From assembly GCF_021730395.1 (NCBI RefSeq), contig NW_026461153.1, positions 1-64,000 of the forward strand: a DNA stretch of 64,000 nucleotides. Reading direction: 5' to 3'. The position numbers were made by a program, and so were the translations under genes. The DNA is from Mercenaria mercenaria (Eukaryota > Mollusca > Bivalvia > Venerida > Veneridae). Below the pieces are notes generated by a model. It was given only the letters and a program-made list of their open reading frames with translations, was not told the origin of the DNA and did no database searches. Below, one piece after another: positions 55,561 to 64,000 of the stretch. How positions within the stretch are numbered: the first letter of the stretch is position 1; the number at the start of each line of letters is the position of its first letter.

Positions 55561-56089
55561 CCAATTAACTTAACTTAAGGATAATATAAAGAAATTGGAC
55601 AATAAATTGTTCATACTTGTTAACAGCAACCAATTCCTGAAATTTGCATTTTAAAGTTGTGGAAGTTGACGAAATGTTGGCATGTGAACACATACACTTA
55701 AAGCGGCTTAATAACGGTATTTCATCTAAACCCTTGGAAAAAGATAGGTACCTATGACATGCCAATCAAAACGCAAAATGCCATTCAAAAATTGATTTTG
55801 GTCACCTTATGCCATTAGACAATCAACATTCCATGTTGTATTAACTCGGTATTACTTGTGTACGTGTATGCAACGATATTGACTGTGTTTGGATTAAACA
55901 GTTATAGGACTGTTAACTGATAAGTAAGACAATTCTTTGAAGTCCGTTTGATGAATCACTTGACAGATGAAACACTAAAAAAAAAACGAGGGTACAAAAA
56001 AGGATCATTTCGCAACATGTTAAAGCCCTAGAAACTCTGGCTACTCTGACAGAAGTCCGTTTTATTAATCACTTGATAAAAATTCAACC
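55561..56089. other. Gene-free stretch
   Basis: It holds two related words 'gaagtccgtttgatgaatca' (55939) and 'gaagtccgttttattaatca' (56052), and one isolated unit of the CTCTGGCTACTCTG motif (56034). No gene. Confidence 0.45.
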
Positions 56090-56905
56090 TTAAGAGAACC
56101 AAAATTGTCAACAATCTTCTCACACCTTTCCAATATAGCTTCCGTTCCAAACAAAGCTGTGAGGCTCAACTATTATCCTTTACACAAGAAACTTTTGACA
56201 ATCTCCAATCTGGAAACAAACAGGTCTCATTTTAATGGATTTCTCGAAAACTTTCGACAAGATCGATCATCAACTCATTCTCTATAAAATCGTAAAACTA
56301 TGTGTCTACAGAATCTCTCTATCCTGGATTCAGTCTTTCCTTAGTAACCGTTCTCAATCTGTAGTATCTGAATGCTCACATTCTTTACCAGTTCTATTAG
56401 GGGGTTCCTCAAGTTTCAGTGTTGGGTCCTTGTCTCTTCCTTTGTTTTATCAATGACCTTCCTGACTCTGTTAAATGTAGAATACGCTAATTTGCTGATG
56501 ATACTATCATGTACCTCAACATAGACTCGTTAATAGACTCTTACAAAGTTCAAGATGATTTGACAAAGTTAGAAGAATGGGAACGTAATTGGTCTATGGA
56601 ATTCAATCCTGATAAATGCGAATAGGAATCTCAAAAAAAAGAAGAGAAAAAATATCATCTTTCCATATAAATGACTTAATCAAGAACTAATAAACTACAG
56701 GAAATGCTAAATATCTTGGAATTACTATTAGTGATGTCTTAACTTGGAAACACATATTGAAATTACATCTTCAAAAGCTAGTAACACTCTCAGATTTATA
56801 AAAAATATATATATACAATGTAATAACAATAATATTAAAGAAACTGCCTAAAATATACGTTCGTCCACAATTAGAATACTGTAACACCATGTTGCATCCA
56901 TTGCT
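56090..56905 (+). mobile_element. Decayed LINE RT fragment (Jockey/CR1-like)
   Basis: Frames give FRSKQSCEAQLLSFTQETFD, MDFSKTFDKIDHQLILYKIV (56235-56294), SFLSNRSQSVV, a disrupted GVPQVSVLGPCLFL region, FADDTIMYLNID (near 56492) and LEEWERNWSMEFNPDKCE. The last trace is VRPQLEYC near 56865. At least four frame changes are present. It is a third RT type, different from those at 20.4 and 51.8 kb. Confidence 0.8.
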
Positions 56906-56909
56906 CAGT

Positions 56910-56997
56910 ATATGAGATTATTATCATTATTATATCATTATCATATTCATCATCATCACCATCATCATCATTATTATTATTATTATTATTATTATTC
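56910..56997 (+). repeat. (ATC)n/(ATT)n microsatellite
   Basis: Trinucleotide runs of ATC then ATT lie directly after the LINE fragment. They may be its 3' tail remnant or independent. Confidence 0.85.
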
Positions 56998-57225
56998 CAG
57001 ATTTGTTGAGCGCCCATTTAATATAAAATATACGTTCAAGGGCGCTTAACAATTAAACATGTGACATATCGCAGATATGTAAGAAAATCACAAAAACATG
57101 GCATATGTAATATTAAAACTGAAACTGGATTAAAGGTTATTTGTACAACATTATTCGGGATGCATGTATTCTTCTATATTTTGGTGTCTTCCATTTAAGT
57201 TTCAAGCATTGATGTTACGCTGCTT

Positions 57226-58205
57226 TGGTATGAGTAGCCAGAACATGTTAAAATCCTAATAAAGTCTTGTTACTCTGGCCTATTCTGGCCACTACGGCTA
57301 CTATAAATAGTAAATTGAAAATAGTTATTAACTTGAAATTCAGTTTTAAACGTGCTATTTAGAAAGAAATAACATATAAAGTTTCAAGAATAAATTCAGC
57401 TAAGACTGAAAATGTTTTGCGAACACGGGACCTGGTTACTCTGGCTACTTTGGCTGACCAGAGTAGCCAGAACATGTTAAAACCCTAGAAACTCTGGCTA
57501 CTCTGGCCAGCCAGAGTAACCAGAGCTACTTTAATTAACCACTTAGTTATTAATTTGAAATTCAGTTTAAATATGCTATTTACATAGAACTGACATATTA
57601 AGTTTCATAAACTCAGCTAAGACTGAAAATATTTTGCGAACACGGGACCTGGTTACTCTGGCTACTCCGCCTGAGCAGAGTAGCCTGAGCAGAGTAGCCA
57701 GGACATATTAAAATCCTAGAAACTCTGGCTACTCTGGCTGATCTCTGGCTACTCTGTTAGAAACAGCCAGAGTAACCAGAGCAAATGATATTCTGGTGAC
57801 TCGGACTACTGTGGCTACTTTGGCTGATCATACTAGACAGAACATGTTAAAAATCTAGAAACTCTGCCTACTCTGGTTGAATTCTGGTTTCTTCGGCCAG
57901 CCAGAGTAACCAGAGTTCTGGATACTGGATGAACTCTGGCTACTCTGGCTGAACTCTGGTTACTCTGGCCAGCCAGAGTAACCAGAGTTATGACTTCTCT
58001 GGCTACTCTGCCCAGCCAGAGTAAACAGAGTTATGACTTCTCTGGCTGAACTCTGGCATTTCTGGCTGGCCAGAGTAACCAGAGTTCTGACTTCTCTGGC
58101 TACCCTGGCTGAACTCTGGCTACTCTGGCTAAACTCTGGCTGAACACTGGCTACTTTGGCTGAAATCTGTTTACTCTGGCTTCTCTAGCTGCTCTGGCTG
58201 ATTTC
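57226..58205. repeat. CCAGAGTAGCCAG palindromic array, copy 2, with two MITE pieces
   Basis: Array segments (57226-57300, 57427-57530, 57650-58205) alternate with two pieces of the 8.7-kb MITE (57305-57426 and 57540-57649, each with 'cagctaagactgaaaat' and 'gcgaacacgggacctgg'). The units are CTGGCTACTCTGG and its complement, with TGGCCAGCCA junctions. The array starts exactly at the CCTGG end of each MITE piece. Confidence 0.8.
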
Positions 58206-58415
58206 ATGCACATTAACTATAGAACCATTTGACCCATAGTCTTCAAACTTCACAGGATAACTGGTCACATTAAGTAGATAACCCCTATTGTCACTGGGTC
58301 AAAGTCACAGCGACCTAGTAAAGGAAATTGGTTTCCGCCTAATAACTAGAACGCTTTAGGCTAAACTCTTAAAATTTTATATGGAGGTTGGACACCAATA
58401 GTTCAAAACCCAAAA
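58206..58415 (+). repeat. Old dispersed repeat fragment
   Basis: 'accatttgacccatagtctt', 'cactgggtcaaagtcacagc' and 'aactagaacgctttaggc' match the general 'gggtcaaggtcac' family. No gene. Confidence 0.45.
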
Positions 58416-58929
58416 CGCCAAGAATTGTTCAATACCCTTGCATCTAAAGTTAAGACTGGCGTAGTAGAAAATCGCAATAATGTTTTGCATAGAATCTTAT
58501 GTAATGACCCCTACCCGCACTTGTCCAGTTATGTAGTCTATGCCAAAACCAGCCAAGCCTTTCCTTTTTAAAAGGAAACTTTATTTCGGTTGTACACATC
58601 TTTATTTGACATGGATTATACTGAACAATAGGTATACCGTCCATGACAACCGGATTAGCGATAATATTGATACACATAACGACATATTCCGCAACCCTCA
58701 GTTTTCATAATAGACGCTCCTTTCTTACAGTTAAAAAACCTTTGTGGAAAAGGTCCAAATTTTGCGATAATGTGTGTCCGTTCCGTAATTTTAAATAATT
58801 TCAATATATAACTGATTCATGGGAAAGATGTGTGAATATTGTTGTACCCGTTTCTACTTCAGCCAATAACAAAGTTGTTTGAACGAGGTGATATTTAATG
58901 GGATATGTAGAATATAGAATTTGAACAAT
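58416..58929. other. Gene-free stretch
   Basis: The 75-codon minus frame at 58450-58677 has no recognised motif or splice support. Confidence 0.4.
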
Positions 58930-59165
58930 TTGTTGAAAGAAGAGATGTATTACATAACAGTTGAACAGCCTGTTAAACATGTAAATTATTCTACAAAACG
59001 GACAGATCCCTTGAGTTCAAGAAAAGGGACAACATGAAGAGGCCTAAAGTCCACGCAGTTCATCGTCTTTAAAACTGACCATTTTTCAAAGACCTGTCTT
59101 CGTTTATATACATTTGCAATAATGGCCAAGTGCTGACATTTTACATACATAGTTTTTGATTCAGA
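58930..59165 (+). repeat. Dispersed repeat R1, copy 3 (fragment)
   Basis: 'acagttgaacagcctgttaa', 'acatgtaaattattctacaa' and 'atacatttgcaataatgg' align in order with 46800-47000 of R1 copy 2. Divergence is high. Confidence 0.5.
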
Positions 59166-60184
59166 TTTGTTATATCTTCTTGTCCTTTTGGATCATAGAG
59201 TCTATTTAATATCTTTTTAATCGAATTCCACTAAAGCCAGTGCTAGTGGTCGTGAGAGGTGTTGCACTTTCTATTACCTCTCGTGAACAGACTCAGTGAA
59301 CAGTCTGCTATTATTTTGCTGGGTTGCTTCCAAAGGATCTTTTTACAGATTTTATATTGTTAGTCAGTAATTTTGCAATTTCAAAAATTAAAAATATTTA
59401 TACTAATATTTACCCTATTCAGAGTCTCATACATGTAAATCACAGTGAAAATATCAAATATATTTCAGTCATAACGATTCGCTGAAAAACAGATAATTCA
59501 TATACTTAGCACTGTAATCGTATTATCCTTTGAATATAACTTAGGCCATTGTTATCCTATACTTTTTTATAGAAAATAAAACGTATGCTTTCAAATATGC
59601 CTAGATACGTATATGATCGGTTCTCCTTATAATGTGATGTAATAAACTTATAATATTATATATACTTGTATACTTGTTCAGAATATATGATATGCTAAAG
59701 CATATATAACTAACTGTTTATGATTCTAAATGCATTGCTGTTTTGGGATGCCTTTCAAACGCCTTACACTGATATTGCTATCTGACTACATATTCAGTTT
59801 GCTGATACAATGTATATGTATAAGGGAATATAGAATGCAATGTTTATTTACCGTTTCTAGCTATAATGTATCTATGTTCTTACATTCCATTTTCTGTATT
59901 TTTCTTAAAAAGTATAAGATTATTTAAACAGTTGAAATAAACATTTGAATTTTCTGTTCAAACAAATAAACAAATGTGATTTTGCAGAAACAATATGTGT
60001 TTTGATTATGGTATATACATATCTTACGTGTATTCCTAACACTTTGTGTGATCCGAAAAAGGAAAGAGTAAGTTCTATGAGTTGACGTCTAGTAATCCTT
60101 TTTCTACCTTTCGTATTTTAATAATTTTCTTACTTGTGAAAATAAATCTCTTTCAAATCAGTTTATTATTTTGATATTTTGTAG
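59166..60184. other. Gene-free stretch
   Basis: AT-rich with no repeat recognised. A short palindromic 'acctctcgtgaa' region lies near 59245-59290. Confidence 0.45.
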
Positions 60185-60289
60185 GACTTGCTGCGGATTA
60201 TTATGACACCAATTCCCGTGGATCCAGGGAGGACGTACACTTATTGCTTGAAGATTTGGAATTAGATTCGATCATAGTTCAATATCAAA
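60185..60289 (+). CDS. Candidate internal exon of an unrecognised gene
   Basis: An acceptor 'ttttgatattttgtag' and a strong donor 'gtaagt' bound 105 bp. Its only frame open throughout reads LAADYYDTNSRGSREDVHLL followed by LEDLELDSIIVQYQ, which is acidic, Leu-rich and protein-like. The entry phase (two bases) matches the exit phase of 48685-48763 in one of that exon's frames. No family is recognised and no further exons were found. It could be a conserved exon of a gene extending beyond the window. Confidence 0.4.
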
Positions 60290-60369
60290 GTAAGTATTAG
60301 CACAAATACAAATCTGCTCAGCGTCGTAAGAATCTTTACTTGGCTGATGTTTCGCCAATAGACATTGAA

Positions 60370-60700
60370 TGTATCTTATTGCTTTGAGGTCAGAATGAAC
60401 GACAAGAGCAAAGTGGCTCTAGATATCTTGAGAATGTTTTTACATAGAATCCTATTGCTTGTCAGGAACATTGCCTATTTGGTATTGGATTACCCCTATT
60501 GACTTTTAATAAGTGACTAGAGCTCAAGTTACGAACTGTTAGAATAAAAGCCGCTTTTTAATAGTTTGAAAATGATTTGACCTGCGACCCTTTAACTTTG
60601 CAAAAACACTGAATCCGGGTGGTAACGGTTTTAAGGTCAATTGTCAAGGTTACAGCAGCTGTAAGAACAGCTTTGTTTTCCGTTCAATAGTTTCAAATAT
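60370..60700 (+). repeat. Old dispersed repeat fragment
   Basis: 'caagagcaaagtggctctag', 'tttgacctgcgaccctttaa' and 'ttgtcaaggttacagcagct' belong to the 'ggtcaaggtcac' class of decayed repeats. Confidence 0.4.
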
Positions 60701-61059
60701 TGTCTTGCCTACGACTCTCAAACTTGGCAGGTACATTGTTCATGTGCATTGAAAGCCTCCTAGTTATTGTAAAGTTAATGTGTGTAGAGCCCGTTAGTTA
60801 AAAAATTCACTATGGACACTTCTTCATTTTAAGACATCAGAAAATGAGCAAATGTACATATAACGGGATGGTGCCGGACGATACCGTGCTTTGGGCGTGT
60901 CATGCTGTACACGGCGGGACCCTAGCTTGAACTTAGATTTGTATTCAGATTATAAGTTAAAAACTTCTGAAAACGATATGTATACTATAAAGAGATATTA
61001 AAGTGCACACAAAACATGGCTCAGTTTTGATCGATTTCAAATTATGTTAAATATTATAT

Positions 61060-61600
61060 TGATAGTTCCTTGTCCGGAGCATGACTTCAAAAGTAGTTAA
61101 TATTTAAATTAAACTTGAATTACATACGGATACAAGTGACAGGGAATGCAGTTCTAAAGAACCATAACTATGTATTGAAAAAAAAATTGACATATTTTCC
61201 TCTTTTTGCGGTAGATGCTTCTTTTTCGGGTGAATAACTCCGAAAGATTTAAAGACATTTCATTTAAATTTGAAATATAAACGGACATTAGTGAGAGGGA
61301 GTTCAGTGCAGAAAACACTTTACTCATCTTTGATAATTTTTCAAATTAACTCCCTTTTTACTTTGTCTTTCACTCTCGTAACTAAACTCCATCCGTTCTG
61401 AGGACATTTCAATAAAATTTGGATTAAAGATATTAAAATATAGGAAGTGCAGTGCACAGACAAAATAGATCTAACTCAGACCTGTTTAAAAATATTTTTT
61501 ACTTGTTTTCTTCTTGACAATACCTTTGCAACTACATGATCAATGTCAATAGCGGTCAGAATATCTTTCTAACACTAACTTTCTCGTACAGGTCATATTT
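61060..61600 (+). repeat. Divergent ~150-bp tandem repeat, about three units
   Basis: Units share 'cggagcatgacttcaaaagt' or 'gaataactccgaaag', then a 'gaattacatacgga' or 'gaaatataaacgga' part, then 'gagagggagttcagtgcaga'. Strongly diverged. No gene. Confidence 0.5.
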
Positions 61601-61996
61601 TTCACCGTGTCTTCAGCTCGCTTTGCATTGTACAAAATAAATATTTGAAAAAAAACCGATTTTCTTCTTGGACTCTAAGTTCTATACCGAAGAAGAGGCA
61701 ATATATTATTATGGTCTCATTATAGAAGTACTAACAGACGCAACCTATTATGATGACTATTATACAGAATTCTAACACGATCCGAATCATTTTTCTATAA
61801 GATCAACTGTTACAAAGAAGGCTGAAAACAGTGAATATTTATACAACAATTTACTGTCCTGACGTCACAATTATTACGTCATAGCGTCAATTGGTCTAGC
61901 GGCGCGCTGGAAAGAAACCGATTGAAGAAGGGTAAATATTTAATGAATGCCGTCAAGGATGAACTTTAAAGTATTTTGTAACGTGTTAGAAACGAA

Positions 61997-62157
61997 GTGA
62001 TATACCTTATTTAGTGATTTGCTTTTGAATAAAATCGTTGTCGTTCAGATGCGTAGTATTACATTTCTTGGGGTGCTCCCTCGTGATTTCAATCCTTCGC
62101 ATCTGAAATATAAACAATAATTTATTCGGCGACAGATCACTAAATGAGATATATAAC
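61997..62157. mobile_element. Fold-back MITE (about 160 bp)
   Basis: The ~57-bp arms run from 'gtgatataccttatttagtg' to 'cagatgcg' on the left and are inverted from 'cgcatctgaaat' to 'gagatatataac' on the right. The short loop contains 'tggggtgctccctcgtg'. No ORF. Confidence 0.7.
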
Positions 62158-64000
62158 TTATTAAGTAGAGACTACCGTTCATGATAAATCAGAAGCAAAT
62201 GCAACCTTTCCGTGTGTCATTTCCTTACCTAGGTAAATTTTAACTGCTCCAGACAGATTTCTTTCTTGAAGAGAAAATAATGCAGTTTATAAAATTTCAC
62301 AAAGAACAAATGTCTTGCATAACTATAAATAATGCAACCTGTTTATTGTGGTCTCTTCAGGATTTGTCTGAAGTGATCGCAATAAATAGTCAACAGCTTT
62401 ATGTTTTTACATGCTGGTTTTGTAAAGGGGACATATTTTGTTTCACATTGTACGGATGGGTTGGTTTGCAGGTGGTTGGATGTATAAAACCAGTGTCCGC
62501 TGAATAACTAGAGTATTTTCCCAGAAATCAAACTATTACATTCAAATCGAGGACAAGGTTTTTTTTTAACCAGTCCGTTTATTTTCACTGTATAGCTAGA
62601 GAAACCATGAGTTCGTAAATTTGTGACAATTTACAGTGTCCACTCAGTAATGTGTTTTTCTCACAAAATAAAACTTATACAAAAAGATTAAACTACAAAG
62701 TCTGCCTCAGGTCTCATAACAAACCAGATCAGACTAGTATGTTCAGAGTTATGGCCCTTGAAGTAGTAGGAATTATAAAATTGATAGTACACTAACAGTA
62801 CCTAGACTTCTTTGTCTTGGAACTAACCCAAAGTTAAGCAGAAGCTGTATTACTAAAACATCCAGGTCACATTTCATAACCAGTCAGTTTGAACTAGTAC
62901 GGCGTACATCGCGGCTACTTAGCCCTAGTCCCGCCACAAAAAAAAATGATAAAAAGGAATAGATATATTTCAAACATCGGAGAATGTAGTGTCACGTGAG
63001 AAAATTTTTACTAACAGTAATTTCGTTAAGATATTATGTCAGTTGTAGTGTTAAGAACTTTTCTCCTGATTCCGACGTTTATAAATTTTGACATTTGTAT
63101 GCATTCCAACTAAATTTCGATGCATATATTCACTATATAAACATTATCGCGCATGCAAATGATCTAAATGTGTATAATACTCACACAGATATATATTATA
63201 TACAAATCACCCGTAAAAGAAATGCACCGTAATTTTAAAAAGTGGCGGAGCTTTCGCACTATTGGTGAAACTATACAGTAGCGGTGGCGCTGAGGCTGAC
63301 GGTTAGCGTTAGAACGTCTGACTACAAATAAGTAGTTTTATTCATGAGAAATAAGGTATGGTTTCAATGACTGTAATTTACCTTTTTGAATTTAATGTCT
63401 TAAGTTATTTTCGAAGTAAAAGAATTTAAAGTATGTGTGTGAACATTTGAACGACTCATTTTTAATCACGTTATAATGCTTTTATATATTCAAGTATCAT
63501 GCAGACAATGTTTGTCCGTTGCAGATGGGAAGTCTCAAGCGAAAAAACTCATAAATTAGGCAAATAAGTCGGTTGATTCCTTTCTTTTTTTTTAAAAAAA
63601 AAAACCATTTCAGAAGTTCAGAATGTTCTGGAAACATATGAAAAAGAAAATATAAAAATTGTGTTTCTGTCATTTTAGTGTCGCGGCCAGGAAAATTCCA
63701 AATGCTGATGTTAAAGTATGTCGTTTCTAGATGTAATAAAATTATTCGATGCAGATGGATTTCAGCTGATTACATATAAATAATGTTACATTTCTAGAGG
63801 CATAATGGCCATAGGAAATATTATGTGGTGGACACTTTAATTTCAAAAATGTTTAGCTTTGAACTTTTGTCTGTCTTCTCTGTATGTGTATTATTTTAAT
63901 GATTAGAAATGTTTTGGGTATATGAGAAATAAAAATTATCAGTTTGTTCAGATCTTAAAAAGGTAGTTGTTTATGTTGGAAGTCTTTATTGTACTGAAAA
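62158..64000. other. Gene-free right end of window
   Basis: An old dispersed repeat is possible at 62690-62940 ('caaaccagatcagactagta'). The 75-codon frame 62280-62507 has no recognised motif. Poly-T/A tracts near 63590. Confidence 0.4.

Noticed and set aside
54027-55578. Frames of 84-111 codons in both orientations around the GT microsatellites
   Set aside because: They lie in the PLE 3' UTR, are driven by simple repeats and are duplicated with the element.
61592-61730. Possible terminal exon after 60289
   Set aside because: The acceptor and frame are plausible, but the sequence lies at the edge of a diverged tandem repeat and the peptide is not protein-like.
1-64000. LTR retroelements, retrovirus-like or Polinton-like copies
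   Set aside because: I saw no gag/protease/RNase H series, no LTR pair and no capsid or polB-like frame. All RT matches are LINE or Penelope-like.

Overview
The window looks like nuclear DNA from a marine invertebrate, most probably a bivalve mollusc. It is AT-rich and gene-poor, has GT-AG introns, and is packed with LINEs, Penelope-like elements, tRNA-derived SINEs, fold-back (MITE-like) elements and the divergent 'aaactaggtcaccaggtcaaa' and 'AGCTCACCTG' repeats that I associate with bivalve genomes. The species assignment rests on recall of repeat families and was not tested. I see no bacterial operon, CRISPR array, rRNA gene or intact tRNA gene.

One host-type gene can be read with confidence. 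On the minus strand from 36548 down to 27591, nine coding exons with GT-AG junctions and compatible phases encode a small DDE integrase-core protein: an N-terminal HTH-like segment, then D-x58-D-x40-E, a C-terminal tail and a poly(A) signal. Exon 3 is one base out of frame in this sequence, so the copy is either a very young pseudogene or carries a sequence error. Its introns hold a SINE, several MITEs and old dispersed repeats. A 385-bp repeat made of CGCGAAAACGCG-like palindromes ends exactly at its start codon.

The best-preserved mobile element is a full-length LINE (20466-26737) with a 7-bp target-site duplication. It has an L1-like ORF1 (coiled coil, RRM-like domain, RGG tail) and an APE endonuclease/reverse-transcriptase ORF2 that follows ORF1 in the same frame after a single TGA and has no usable ATG. 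Two frame changes lie in homopolymer runs. Further LINE pieces lie at 7065-7640 (minus), 42890-44640, 51849-53443 and 56090-56905.

Three Penelope-like copies are present: 3640-4990, and two joined head-to-tail at 53618-55560. All share a 3' untranslated block made of palindromes whose arms change in a paired way between copies.

Layout: 1-7 kb holds dispersed repeats, a SINE, PLE copy C and a SINE invaded by a MITE. 7-20 kb is mostly gene-free with LINE and MITE remnants, a 3.5-kb interval bounded by 64-bp inverted repeats, and a fold-back element with a possible 9-bp duplication. 20-27 kb is the LINE inside an older repeat. 27-37 kb is the integrase-core gene. 37-48 kb holds a mirrored 21-bp array, SINEs, a decayed LINE and long divergent tandem repeats. 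48-64 kb has two possible exons of an unrecognised plus-strand gene, PLE and LINE pieces, and two arrays built on CCAGAGTAGCCAG inside a MITE family.
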